64,000 bases of DNA from a bacterium (GCA_030603495.1 JAUVXR010000014.1:1-64000); one strand, 5' to 3'; positions 42,923 through 51,718 are shown, numbered from the stretch's first letter. Made by a program: numbers and translations. Notes: generated from the sequence alone by a model not told the origin.

Positions 42923-43513
42923 CTAAAGCTGACCCTTGGTCGAAGGCACATCCGTCCTGCGCGGGTCAAGCTGAGTGGCCTGGTCCAGGGCCCGGGCAAA
43001 AGACTTAAACGCAGACTCGATGATGTGGTGGCTATTGATGCCGGCCTGCTGGATTAGATGCAAGCTGATGCCGGCGTGGGCGACAAGCGCAGTAAAGAAC
43101 TCGCGCACCAGCTCGGTATCGAACTCACTCACACTGGCAGTTGGCAGGCTGAGATTGCAGCCCAGGTACGCCCGGCCTCCGAAGTCGAGCGCCACAGCGA
43201 CCAGCGCTTCGTCCATCGGGCAGGCCGCCAAGCCGAAGCGGGCCATACCATGCTTATCACCGACCGCCTCACGCAGCGCCTGGCCCAGGACGATCCCGAC
43301 GTCCTCGACAGTGTGATGGGCATCAACCTCCAGGTCGCCTTCGGCCTGAATCTTCAGGTCGAAGTAGGCGTGCTTGGCGATGTGGGTCAGCATATGGTCA
43401 AAGAAGCCCACACCCGTGGCTATTTCGCTCTGGCCCGTGCCGTCCAGGACCAGTTCTACGATTATCTTAGTCTCCGCGGTTTCGCGGACTAGTTCGGCTC
43501 TTCGCTCACTCAT
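42923..43513 (-). CDS. hisB: Imidazoleglycerol-phosphate dehydratase
   Basis: A 196-residue stand-alone dehydratase, without the N-terminal phosphatase domain found in enterobacteria. The manganese-binding His clusters are present: HHTVEDVGIVLGQAL and NSHHIIESAFKSFARAL, plus 'GFFDHMLTHIAKH'. It dehydrates imidazole glycerol phosphate in histidine synthesis. GGGTGAG precedes the ATG. It is the first gene of the minus-strand run and diverges from the zinc-ribbon protein gene across 235 bp. Confidence 0.95.
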   Translation of the reverse strand: MSERRAELVRETAETKIIVELVLDGTGQSEIATGVGFFDHMLTHIAKHAYFDLKIQAEGDLEVDAHHTVEDVGIVLGQALREAVGDKHGMARFGLAACPMDEALVAVALDFGGRAYLGCNLSLPTASVSEFDTELVREFFTALVAHAGISLHLIQQAGINSHHIIESAFKSFARALDQATQLDPRRTDVPSTKGQL

Positions 43514-43633
43514 CTATCTCACCCGGTCCTACAATGTTGAATAGACTCACTGATCCGGCAATCATTGTACCCGATTATACGCTACAAACGCCGCTTGTGG
43601 CAAGTGTTGGGGGCTTGCCGGCATATCTGCAAC

Positions 43634-43662
43634 TTGACAGTGGACCTTCGCTACGGTAGAAT
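43634..43662 (+). promoter_or_regulatory. Sigma70-type promoter for the 43749 operon
   Basis: TTGACA (43634-43639) and TAGAAT (43657-43662) are spaced by 17 bp, close to consensus. The predicted transcript would start near 43669, giving an 80-nt leader that contains the inverted repeat at 43681-43720. Confidence 0.7.
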
Positions 43663-43680
43663 TAACCTGGTGTTTTGTGC

Positions 43681-43720
43681 AAGAGTGGTCTATATAGTGG
43701 AGCAAAGTTACACCACTCTT
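43681..43720. repeat. Inverted repeat in the leader of the zinc-ribbon/TPR gene
   Basis: Perfect 9-bp arms AAGAGTGGT (43681-43689) and ACCACTCTT (43712-43720) flank a 22-nt loop. A 12-bp direct repeat ATAGTGGAGCAA lies inside the loop and again immediately before the ATG, where it overlaps the ribosome binding region. It may be an mRNA hairpin or an operator. Confidence 0.55.
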
Positions 43721-43748
43721 AGCAGGGCAGCGGGGAGATAGTGGAGCA

Positions 43749-45026
43749 ATGATAAGATGCCCCAGATGCGGCGCACAAAACCCAGACGACGCAGCGGAGT
43801 GTGACAGTTGCCTGGGGCCCCTGAGTGAGCGCGAGGACGAAGTCACCCGCGAGCCGGAACCAGATGAGACCACCTCTCTGCTCGCGGTGACCTCTGACTG
43901 GTCGGGAGACCTGCTGCGGCAGGCCACTAACTTACTGATGGCAGGGAAGAGCCGCGAGGTCGCCCGTCTGTGCCACGAGATAACTGACCGCGAGCCCCAC
44001 AACATCGCCGCATACGAACTGCTGGGAATGGCCGAAGAGGAGAACGGTAACCTCCACCTCGCTATCCAGGCCTATGAGCAAGTAGTCGCTCTCGAACCGG
44101 GACGTAATCGCGAAAAAGAAAAGGTCTCAGCGCTACGCGAAAAACTAGCCGAACAGCCGCCCGAGCAGGAAGAAGATAAGGAGACGCGACGCATTAAGCG
44201 GCTCAATCGCTGGGCGACGGTAGTCCTAGCGGCTTCCCTGATGCTGCTGATGCTGGCAGTTGCTGCGATGTTTGCAGTCAGGGCACGCAACGCCCGGCTC
44301 GCCCAGGAAAGCAGAGAACAGGTCTTTGCCGCCGCGATGACTCGCGGTCGCAAACTCCTCGAGCAGGAGCGCTACGATCGCGCCGTTCTGGCCTTCCGGG
44401 ATGCCGACCGGATCAAGCCGGGCGACAGCCAGGCCCGTGAGCTGTGGCAAAAAGCTTACCAGGAGCATCTGGCAGCGGTGGATCGAGATAAACGTAGCCT
44501 GGGCGGCAAGCTCTCGCTGGAGAGCCGCCTGAACCCCTTCCAAGACGTCTGGATCGGCCCGAAAGAGACGAATTCCTCGGCCACTACCAGTTCAGGGGAT
44601 AGACCGGTTGTCCCGCCGCCTCCGGTCCGCGTGGGGGAACTCCCCCCGCCGCTGTCCGAGGACGAACAGGACCCACTGGGCTTTCTGAGCACCGGGACCA
44701 GTGAGCCGGCAGAGGAGTCGGGCCCAATTGCCCCTCCCCCTGAGCTGCTACCCCCGGTGGACGAGGGTGTACCCCGGCCGGCCACAGGGGTAATCAATAT
44801 CTGGGTAGGTGAGCCGACAGAGACCGTTGCACCACGGTCATCCGGCAATAAGCTACGCCTGGATGCGGATAACTTGCGTCATCTGGGCAAACTTGATCAG
44901 GCCAAAGCCAAGTACGAGCAGGCTATTGTGCAGTATCGTGAGGAGATAGGCAAGGACCCATCCACACGCGCTGTCAAAGAGGTAGCTATCGAAACGGTCC
45001 AGAGATCAATAGGACTATGCGAGTAA
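43749..45026 (+). CDS. Zinc-ribbon and TPR protein with one transmembrane helix
   Basis: A 425-residue protein. Residues 4-22 form a zinc ribbon (CPRCGAQ...CDSC). TPR-like helices follow (about 50-125), then a charged stretch and one transmembrane helix (VVLAASLMLLMLAVAAMFAV), a second TPR-like region, and a long Pro-rich segment leading to a final TPR. With the zinc ribbon in the cytoplasm, the C-terminal part would be outside. The pattern is common for regulators of unknown function in this kind of genome. The gene overlaps the next TPR gene by ten bases. Confidence 0.75.
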   Translation: MIRCPRCGAQNPDDAAECDSCLGPLSEREDEVTREPEPDETTSLLAVTSDWSGDLLRQATNLLMAGKSREVARLCHEITDREPHNIAAYELLGMAEEENGNLHLAIQAYEQVVALEPGRNREKEKVSALREKLAEQPPEQEEDKETRRIKRLNRWATVVLAASLMLLMLAVAAMFAVRARNARLAQESREQVFAAAMTRGRKLLEQERYDRAVLAFRDADRIKPGDSQARELWQKAYQEHLAAVDRDKRSLGGKLSLESRLNPFQDVWIGPKETNSSATTSSGDRPVVPPPPVRVGELPPPLSEDEQDPLGFLSTGTSEPAEESGPIAPPPELLPPVDEGVPRPATGVINIWVGEPTETVAPRSSGNKLRLDADNLRHLGKLDQAKAKYEQAIVQYREEIGKDPSTRAVKEVAIETVQRSIGLCE

Positions 45027-46207
45027 CAGCCCGAAATCCAGAACTTACACCCGCGCTTCTACGAGGGTCAATAGCTGTATTGGCTTGGCTCCTAGTAGCG
45101 ACTGCCTGCGGGGCGGCCTTGCCCACCGATAGAGGGCCCTTGAACGTCACCACCACACCCGCCCCTCCCGCCGAGGACGAGGCTCAGCCGCAGGCCGACC
45201 TGCTGGCGCCGGCTTGGGCTGCGCTAGCCGATGGTCGGCCCCAGCAAGCCCTGGAACTAGCTGCCGGGGCTCAGCAAGCCGGCGCGGACCGCGTGCAGGT
45301 AGTGCTGCTCAAGGCCGCAATCTACGCCCAGATGCAGGACCCCACGAAGCAGCGGCAGATGCTCCAGGCAGCAATTGTTCTCGATGATACGCTCTGCCTG
45401 CCCCGGCTGCTTCTGGCCAATATCGAGGAGCAGCGCGGCTTGTGGCAGCGCGCGGCAGAACTATACGATGAGGCGATTGCGAAAGACAGCACCTGCCGGA
45501 ATGCCTACCTGCGACTAGCTCGTCTGTACGAACGACACAACCAGCCGATGCGCGGGCTGAACGTCCTCGAACAGGGCGTAGCAAATAACCCCGATGATAT
45601 GGTCTTATTGATGGCCCTAGCGAATACTTGCCGAGCGCGCGGGCTGTGCCAGCAGGCAGAGACTGTCTACGGACGTATCATACTCCAGGGCGACAAAGAA
45701 ACGCAGGCGCTGGCTTACCGGCACCTGGCCGACATATACGCCGAGGTGGGCCAGTTTGGCGATGCTTTCGACTGTTACGTGCTAGCCGAAGAGCTGGTAG
45801 GCGAACCGGTGGGCGAAGAAGGCTATCGCCGGGTCTTTTTGGCCGCGGATGGCGCAATTGCCAACACGCTGGAGACGGTCTGGCAGCTCTTTACCGCTTT
45901 TACTGAAGAAGGGCCGGTAGCCCGGGAGGAGGCCTACACCGCGCTGGCGCAAAGCGCCACCGAGATAGCACGTATCAAGCAATTCGGTGAGGAGGCTGAG
46001 CCGCCCACGCGAATGCGGGAGGCCCATGCCCAACGACAACTCTTCTACGCCGTCGCACACGAGGCAGTGGTAACTGCCCAGATCTACCTGGACACCGGCG
46101 ACTTGAACCTGCTAACCGCCGCGCAACAGCGCCGGGCCCAGGCGTATAAGGAGCGCCAGAATATAAGGGAGCCGGCCCCTGCCGCTGGTAACGGGCCTGG
46201 TACTTAG
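45017..46207 (+). CDS. Secreted TPR-repeat protein, possible lipoprotein
   Basis: A 396-residue protein with a hydrophobic N-terminal segment (SIAVLAWLLVATACGAAL) that is a signal peptide; ATAC could be a weak lipobox, so lipid attachment is uncertain. TPR-type repeats cover most of the rest ('LLLANIEEQRGLWQRAAELY', 'RLYERHNQPMRGLNVLEQGV'). It overlaps the zinc-ribbon/TPR gene by ten bases, so the two are translationally coupled and probably act together. Confidence 0.75.
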   Translation: MRVTARNPELTPALLRGSIAVLAWLLVATACGAALPTDRGPLNVTTTPAPPAEDEAQPQADLLAPAWAALADGRPQQALELAAGAQQAGADRVQVVLLKAAIYAQMQDPTKQRQMLQAAIVLDDTLCLPRLLLANIEEQRGLWQRAAELYDEAIAKDSTCRNAYLRLARLYERHNQPMRGLNVLEQGVANNPDDMVLLMALANTCRARGLCQQAETVYGRIILQGDKETQALAYRHLADIYAEVGQFGDAFDCYVLAEELVGEPVGEEGYRRVFLAADGAIANTLETVWQLFTAFTEEGPVAREEAYTALAQSATEIARIKQFGEEAEPPTRMREAHAQRQLFYAVAHEAVVTAQIYLDTGDLNLLTAAQQRRAQAYKERQNIREPAPAAGNGPGT

Positions 46208-46307
46208 TATATTGCTTACCGTACTGTTGACACTGCTGGCGCGTTTCCTACAGCGTTGACGATACCTTGAAACAATCTGCACAGCTCGGAGGAGTGTCGG
46301 ATAAACA

Positions 46308-46781
46308 ATGCTGATGCACGAATGGATCAAATACCGAGATCGGCAACTGGAGCAAGCCAAAGCCACACGCGATGGGAAAGAACCTGATCCCGACACACCC
46401 AGTGCTGACACCCAGCGCGATCAACAGGCTGAAGCCCTCCAGGTTGCCGAGGCGGTGTCCCAGCGCGCCGACGAGGCCCAGGCCAAGCGCCTACAGGCCC
46501 TCATTTCGCGGCAACAGCGACTGCCCTTAGAGGTCGAAGCGGCTGTCGTACCCCCACAGCTACGGGAAGCCGGAGCCAAGGAGAGCCGTGAGGAGCTTGT
46601 CGAGCGCCTGCTCGACCCGACCCTGACTCTCAGCGAGACGGCCATTCTACTGGGCGTCTGTCCGACCACAGTACGTCGTTACACCAAGCGTGGTGTGCTC
46701 AAGTGCTTCCGAACACCAGGGAATCAACGACGCTTTCGGCTTTCCGACGTCCTTGACTTCATTGAGCGACAACAGAGCTGA
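46308..46781 (+). CDS. DNA-binding protein with C-terminal MerR/excisionase-type HTH
   Basis: A 157-residue protein. Its C-terminal 55 residues are a MerR/BldC-type helix-turn-helix: 'LTLSETAILLGVCPTTVRRY', then TKRGVLKCFRTPGNQRRFRL. The N-terminal 90 residues are charged, Gln- and Ala-rich and probably a coiled coil (EAVSQRADEAQAKRLQALI). The HTH fold usually binds DNA as a dimer and resembles BldC-like developmental regulators. An adjacent response regulator gene lies 30 bp downstream on the same strand. Confidence 0.75.
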   Translation: MLMHEWIKYRDRQLEQAKATRDGKEPDPDTPSADTQRDQQAEALQVAEAVSQRADEAQAKRLQALISRQQRLPLEVEAAVVPPQLREAGAKESREELVERLLDPTLTLSETAILLGVCPTTVRRYTKRGVLKCFRTPGNQRRFRLSDVLDFIERQQS

Positions 46782-46811
46782 GCTCCCAAGCTTCCCTCCG
46801 GAGGCCGTCAA

Positions 46812-47504
46812 ATGACCCAGCAAGTGCTAATGCTAGCGTCAGATGAACTCGCCCAGTCTCTGGTGTCGGTGGGGATGGCCAGCGGCGCACTGAGCTTCAT
46901 CTGCGCAGGCTCTCCCGGCGATTTGCTGACCGCGCTCCAAGAGCAGCCAGCGGACGCGATACTGCTTGAACTAGAGACCATCCCTGGTCCAGCCGACGAG
47001 TTGCTGGGCCAGCTTCGGGCCGACACGCGGGCACCGATTATGGTGCTGGCCGAGGAGCCAGACGTTGACACCGTCGTCGAGGTGCTGGGCTGGGGTGCGG
47101 ACGAATGTCTTGACGCTGCACTCTCGGTTCGCGAAATACTCACCCACCTGCGCGCTCAGATTCGTCGCGCTACCCAGTACCGTCAGCCGGCTGCGGAGAA
47201 GACTCGGTTAGTCGCAGGGCCGCTGGAAATTGATCTGACTCGGCACGCGGTTACTATGGGTGACCGGGCTGTGGCACTCACTCCCCGCGAATTTGACCTG
47301 CTGGCCTATCTGGCGTGCAACGCGGGACGGGTCGTGCCCCGCCAGGAACTCGTCGAGCAGGTGTGGCACGGTGAGATCAACGCGAATAGCCGCAGTTTGG
47401 ACGTCCACATTGGGCGCCTGCGCACCAAGATCGAACGTGATCCCCAGCAGCCCACCTTGCTCGTCACCGTCGCGGGCGTGGGTTACCGGCTGGATGCGCC
47501 GTAA
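46812..47504 (+). CDS. OmpR/PhoB-type response regulator with degenerate receiver domain
   Basis: A 230-residue protein: a receiver-like domain (1-120) and a winged-helix DNA-binding domain (about 135-230) with 'ALTPREFDLLAYLACNAGRV', 'SLDVHIGRLRTKIERDP' and TVAGVGYRLD. The receiver has lost the key residues: the acidic pair after strand 1 reads ASD, the phospho-Asp position reads LLELE (Glu in place of Asp), the Thr switch is Leu, and the conserved Lys is replaced. It is thus a pseudo-receiver, possibly locked in one state by the Glu. DNA binding should be intact. No cognate histidine kinase is nearby. Confidence 0.85.
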   Translation: MTQQVLMLASDELAQSLVSVGMASGALSFICAGSPGDLLTALQEQPADAILLELETIPGPADELLGQLRADTRAPIMVLAEEPDVDTVVEVLGWGADECLDAALSVREILTHLRAQIRRATQYRQPAAEKTRLVAGPLEIDLTRHAVTMGDRAVALTPREFDLLAYLACNAGRVVPRQELVEQVWHGEINANSRSLDVHIGRLRTKIERDPQQPTLLVTVAGVGYRLDAP

Positions 47505-47584
47505 ACCAACTCAATTCCCAACTGTCGGACCATTCTTCCGGAGGAATCAGTGGGCAAGAGTCGTTCCACCCTCGTCCCGATTAT

Positions 47585-48649
47585 ATGAACATGGCTGCCG
47601 CGCATCCTATCACGATTCGCTCGGTGACAGCCGAGCACAGGGCTGGGGCAATTTGCCATTTGCTGCGCATCGAGAGCGACAGCGGGCAGAGCAGCTTCGG
47701 CGAGGCGCTTGTGCCCACAGGGCAGCACCTGGCCGAAGCCATCGAGCTGTTCGAGCCGGTGCTCATCGGCGCCCAGGTCCGCGACCGGGGGGAGTTATGG
47801 GAGCGGCTATTGCGGGCTCTTCTGTCGGAGAAATGGCCGTTGGCTGAGTACATCGGCGCGCTGAGCGCTGCGGATCTGGCTCTCTGGGACCTGGCGGCCA
47901 GGTCCTATGAGGTCCCACTGTATCAGCTCCTGGGGGGAGCACATTTCTCCGCGGTAGACACTTACCTGCTGCCACCCCAGGGCATGTCGGAGCCACGGAA
48001 GCTGCCAAGTTGGCTGGCCAGTCACGACGAGCAGGTCCTGGGCGGCGTGGGCATCAGCCTCCCGGATGGCGCTCCCCAGAACCTGCAGATAGTGCGGCAA
48101 GTTCGCAAGCAGATTGGCCCCAGCCGCCGTCTGGTGGTGAGGCTGGGGGAAAGTTGCTCCGACCTGGCAGCAGCGGAAGCCGTAGCCCGCCAGTTGGGGA
48201 AGGCAGAGGTGTTCTGGGCGGAGAATATCCTCCCCAGTAGCGCGCAGGAAGACTACGCCAAGCTGCACCAGGGCGTGGAGATCGCGCTGGCTGCGGGCCG
48301 GGATCTCTATGGGATCAAGCAGTTCTACCAACTCGTCAGGGCCCGGGCCGTGGATGTTGTGACTGTGGACTTGCGCCGCTGCGGCGGCATCACCGGGGCC
48401 CGGCGTGTAGCTGACCTCGCGCGGCTCGAGGGAATGCGCGTGGCCTTCACCGCAGGCGTCTCGCCACTGACGACGCTCGCCGCTGCCCATCTATCGGCGC
48501 ACTGCCCGATGGCTATGCCAATGGGTCTGCCTGCAAGCTTCGTAGACGGGCGGGGAGATCTCTTTACCACCTCAGCCCAACTGAGCGACGGCTTTCTACG
48601 CCTCAGCGATGCCCCCGGCGTGGACGGGGAGATAGAGCTGAGCAACTGA
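47585..48649 (+). CDS. Enolase-superfamily (mandelate racemase/muconate lactonising enzyme-like) protein, probably metal-site-degenerate
   Basis: A 354-residue protein with the N-terminal capping domain and TIM barrel of the MR/MLE group; 'EYIGALSAADLALWDLAARS' and 'VDVVTVDLRRCGGITGARRV' are diagnostic. The three usual acidic metal ligands look altered: the 'DaN' strand is RLGES, the second motif is WAEN (Glu retained), and the usual GE at the third site is AAGRD. It may have lost catalysis or shifted its ligands. Closest typical functions would be dipeptide epimerase, OSBS or sugar acid dehydratase. Two in-frame Met codons lie at the very start. Confidence 0.7.
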   Translation: MNMAAAHPITIRSVTAEHRAGAICHLLRIESDSGQSSFGEALVPTGQHLAEAIELFEPVLIGAQVRDRGELWERLLRALLSEKWPLAEYIGALSAADLALWDLAARSYEVPLYQLLGGAHFSAVDTYLLPPQGMSEPRKLPSWLASHDEQVLGGVGISLPDGAPQNLQIVRQVRKQIGPSRRLVVRLGESCSDLAAAEAVARQLGKAEVFWAENILPSSAQEDYAKLHQGVEIALAAGRDLYGIKQFYQLVRARAVDVVTVDLRRCGGITGARRVADLARLEGMRVAFTAGVSPLTTLAAAHLSAHCPMAMPMGLPASFVDGRGDLFTTSAQLSDGFLRLSDAPGVDGEIELSN

Positions 48650-48677
48650 GAAGTCCAGCCCGATCCAGAGGTACTCG

Positions 48678-49778
48678 ATGACGCATCTGACAGAGACAGT
48701 CAGGGAATCAGCCGAGAAGCTCGACCGCATCATTGACCGAGTCTGCGGAGCCTGCGGCAATAGCTGCTGCCACCAGGGCACGATGATGGGCAGCCAGGAC
48801 CTGCTCCGCCTTCACAAGGGCATGATCCTGGAAGAGGGACGCGAGTTGATCGTGCGCGAGGGGCTCAAGCGCCGCTCTGCCGAATTGCGTACGGACCTGG
48901 CCGCCCTAGAGCAAGCCGCGGCACGACCCGCCGATACTGCCCCCGCGGAACAGCAAGATACGCTGGGCAAGCTTGCCCGGCACCTCCATGCATGGCGCGA
49001 GTTCTGCGACTTCCTGGAGTCAGATTTCGCCATTGCCCGGGATAACCTGCGCTACCTGCTGCGCTTCTCAGGGATTCGGGCCAATGCCCTGCGGGCCCTG
49101 CGGGCGCTGCCCGGTGGCACCGAGGCCCTGGCCGCGTTCTCCGAGGCCGCTGGCGCCAGCTTCCGGCTGACGGGCCGGCGGGTCGCGCCACACCGCTGCC
49201 TGTTTCACGTTGCCGGCTGCCTGGCGGGGAGTTGGAAACCAGCCAAGTGCGCCAGTTTCTTCTGCACTTCCGAGCCTAACGTGCTGCGGGCGATTGCCCA
49301 GGGCATGAGCTTCGAAGAGTTTGTCCTGGCCAATTTCCGCCCGGCCACTGAGGAGCAGGTGCTGCGGGCCGTCGAGGTGGAACTGGAACTGGGCCGCGAG
49401 TACCTATCCCCCAAGATTATCATCGGCACTTGCGATGAGTTGATCACCAAAGTCACGGCCGCTCTGCAAGGGCACTTCAAGGTAGTCGAAGTCAAGCGCG
49501 AACAATCGGCCTTTATGCTGTCCAGCCGCGAGGCCTACTTGCTGCTGGACAACCTGCCCGATTCTATGGCCTACGTACGCGGCAGCCGCGGTGTAGACGG
49601 CGGCGCGCTTTACGAACTAGTCGTAGCCCTGGACGGTCTCCGCATCGCCAGCAAGGCCTTGCCCTTCTATCTGTTCGCCGAGCAGCTCAATCCGCCCACT
49701 GTCCTGGCCCATCCCCTGTGGGCTGACAGCGTAATGAGCCAGCCGCTGGGGACACTGGAGCTGTACGCGGTTGAGTAG
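48678..49778 (+). CDS. Cys-rich protein with YkgJ-like metal-binding N-terminus, unknown function
   Basis: A 366-residue cytoplasmic protein. The N-terminus has a CGACGNSCCHQG cluster, the form found in YkgJ/UPF0153 (putative zinc or iron chelating) proteins. More cysteines follow in 'HRCLFHVAGCLAGSWKPAKC' and FFC. The C-terminal half has no recognisable fold. The gene begins 28 bp after the enolase-superfamily gene and may be in the same operon. An iron-sulfur or zinc cluster is likely; I cannot name a reaction. Confidence 0.65.
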   Translation: MTHLTETVRESAEKLDRIIDRVCGACGNSCCHQGTMMGSQDLLRLHKGMILEEGRELIVREGLKRRSAELRTDLAALEQAAARPADTAPAEQQDTLGKLARHLHAWREFCDFLESDFAIARDNLRYLLRFSGIRANALRALRALPGGTEALAAFSEAAGASFRLTGRRVAPHRCLFHVAGCLAGSWKPAKCASFFCTSEPNVLRAIAQGMSFEEFVLANFRPATEEQVLRAVEVELELGREYLSPKIIIGTCDELITKVTAALQGHFKVVEVKREQSAFMLSSREAYLLLDNLPDSMAYVRGSRGVDGGALYELVVALDGLRIASKALPFYLFAEQLNPPTVLAHPLWADSVMSQPLGTLELYAVE

Positions 49779-49871
49779 CAGGCCGCCGCGATAGCCCACC
49801 GACAGAGCGAGGTCGCTGTCGCGGTCATCGAGACGAAGCAACCCTGGCCCACTCCCGCCAGGCCCTGGCTG

Positions 49872-49900
49872 TTGACAACGGCGCACGGATAACATATACT
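49872..49900 (+). promoter_or_regulatory. Consensus sigma70 promoter for the ffh-rpsP-trmD operon
   Basis: TTGACA (49872-49877) and TATACT (49895-49900) are separated by exactly 17 bp, the best promoter in this window. It would start transcription near 49907, about 120 nt before the ffh start, so the transcript has a leader containing the hairpin at 49944-49969. Confidence 0.85.
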
Positions 49901-49943
49901 AATCATGATGTTAGGCGGCCAATTGTTGATTTGGGCGCCAGGC

Positions 49944-49969
49944 AGCGCCGGTACCAGTGGGCCGGCGCT
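49944..49969 (+). promoter_or_regulatory. GC-rich hairpin in the ffh leader (possible attenuator)
   Basis: Perfect 8-bp inverted repeat AGCGCCGG / CCGGCGCT with a 10-nt loop, followed by TTGTTA. It is positioned between the promoter and the ffh start. The short T-rich tail makes it terminator-like but weak, so premature termination or a translation-control fold are both possible. Confidence 0.5.
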
Positions 49970-50027
49970 TTGTTATCCGTACGCTTGTACGCAAGTCCGA
50001 CAATTCCTAAGGGTGTCCACAGCCAAC

Positions 50028-51359
50028 GTGTTCGAAGCACTGACCAACAAATTACAGGCTGCCTTTCGCCAGCTCAGCAGCCGGGGCAAGCTGACGCCTC
50101 GGGACGTGCGCGATGGGCTTAAAGAGGTCCGCCTGGCCTTGCTGGAAGCCGACGTCCACTACCAGGTGGTCAAGGATTTCATCAAGCAAGTCCAGAACGA
50201 GGCGCTGGGCGAGGATATCCTGACAGGCCTGAATCCCACTCAGCAGATCGTCAATATCGTGCACGAACAACTCGTGCACCTGCTGGGCGACTCGGCGGTC
50301 CCGATAGACTATGCGCCGGACCCACCCACCGTCATCATCCTCTGTGGCCTGCAGGGCAGCGGTAAGACGACCACCGCGGGCAAATTAGCGCTATCGCTCA
50401 AGAACGAGGGTCGTAGCCCGCTGCTGTGTGCCACAGACGTCTACCGACCAGCCGCGATCGAGCAGCTCCAGCAGGTCGGCGAGCAGGTTGACGTGCCGGT
50501 CTTCAGCACAGGCGGGGACGACCCCGTAGACATCGCACGTGCAGCGGTCAGTCACGCCGAGTCTGCCAATCTGGACCCCATCATCATTGACACAGCCGGC
50601 CGCCTGCACATTGACCAGGAGATGATGGCCGAGATCGAGCAGATCGAAGGCAGCTTCGACCAGCCAGAGACGCTGCTGGTGCTTGACGCACTCACCGGGC
50701 AAGACGCGGTGAACGTAGCCGAGGAGTTTGGCGACCGCCTGGAACTTGACGGCCTTATCCTGACGAAGCTGGATGGCGACGCCCGCGGCGGGGCGGCACT
50801 GTCAGCCCGCGCGGTGACCGGCGTGCCGATAAAGCTAGTCGGCGTCGGGGAAAAGATGGAAGCACTAGATGTCTTCCATCCTGACCGCATGGCGCAGCGC
50901 ATCTTGGGAATGGGCGATGTCTTATCGCTCGTTGAAAAGGCTCAGCAGACGCTTGACGCCGAGGAGGCTGCGCAGCTTCAGCAGAGACTACTCTCGGCCC
51001 AGTTTGACCTGGATGACTTCCGCACTCATCTCGGGCGGGTGCGCGGCATGGGCCCGCTGGACCAAATACTGAAGATGCTCCCCGGCACGGCCGGACTGTC
51101 CGACCTGTCGGACATCGAGATAGACGAACGCGAGTTGGATATGGTGGATGCTGTGATTAACTCCATGACCCCAGCAGAGCGTCAGAATCCTGAACTGCTC
51201 AATGCCAGCCGCAAACGCCGCATTGCCCACGGTAGCGGCACCTCGGTTCAGGATGTGAACATTGTACTTAAGCAACATCGCCAGCTTGGCGAGATGATGC
51301 AGGCGATGACCCAGGGCAAAGGGATACAGCTCGGCAGGGCGCAACTGGGCGGGCTATGA
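50028..51359 (+). CDS. ffh: Signal recognition particle GTPase Ffh (SRP54)
   Basis: A 443-residue protein that binds 4.5S RNA and targets membrane proteins to SecYEG. Order: N domain (FEALTNKLQAAFRQL, 'VRLALLEADVHYQVVK'), G domain with GLQGSGKTTTAGKLA, DTAGRLHID and TKLDGDARGGAAL, and Met-rich M domain (GMGPLDQILKMLPG). The frame is open further upstream, but the conserved N-terminus begins at the GTG at 50028; a GTG five codons earlier is the other option. It starts the rpsP-trmD-rplS-lepB block. Confidence 0.95.
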   Translation: MFEALTNKLQAAFRQLSSRGKLTPRDVRDGLKEVRLALLEADVHYQVVKDFIKQVQNEALGEDILTGLNPTQQIVNIVHEQLVHLLGDSAVPIDYAPDPPTVIILCGLQGSGKTTTAGKLALSLKNEGRSPLLCATDVYRPAAIEQLQQVGEQVDVPVFSTGGDDPVDIARAAVSHAESANLDPIIIDTAGRLHIDQEMMAEIEQIEGSFDQPETLLVLDALTGQDAVNVAEEFGDRLELDGLILTKLDGDARGGAALSARAVTGVPIKLVGVGEKMEALDVFHPDRMAQRILGMGDVLSLVEKAQQTLDAEEAAQLQQRLLSAQFDLDDFRTHLGRVRGMGPLDQILKMLPGTAGLSDLSDIEIDERELDMVDAVINSMTPAERQNPELLNASRKRRIAHGSGTSVQDVNIVLKQHRQLGEMMQAMTQGKGIQLGRAQLGGL

Positions 51360-51409
51360 CCCGCGAACTTGTGGGGTAGCGCCCCCCCACAGGAAGGGAG
51401 CAACCGAAG

Positions 51410-51682
51410 TTGGCAACTAGGATCAGATTGAAGCGAACCGGGTCGCGCCATCAGCCCCATTACCGGGTCGTAATAATGGACGGAGCTAAGCCGAGGGATG
51501 GGCGATCTATCGAGGAGATTGGCTACTATAATCCGCGTACTGAACCGCCGACTATTGATCTTAACGAGGAGCGGGCACTGTACTGGCTCGAGGTCGGAGC
51601 ACAACCTACCGATACGGTCCGTTCCCTGTTGAAGAAATCGGGTGTTCTGAAGTCGTTTCGGCAGAGCAGCAAGGCGGAGTAG
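51410..51682 (+). CDS. rpsP: 30S ribosomal protein S16
   Basis: A 90-residue S16 with the family start [23 protein letters not shown] and '[22 protein letters not shown]'. It stabilises the 5' domain of 16S rRNA. It starts at a TTG with a GGGAG site upstream, 50 bp after ffh. Its size is normal for the family. Confidence 0.95.
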   Translation: MATRIRLKRTGSRHQPHYRVVIMDGAKPRDGRSIEEIGYYNPRTEPPTIDLNEERALYWLEVGAQPTDTVRSLLKKSGVLKSFRQSSKAE

Positions 51683-51718
51683 CTTCCGCTCCACAACGAT
51701 TCTGCGAGGTCTTCTAGC

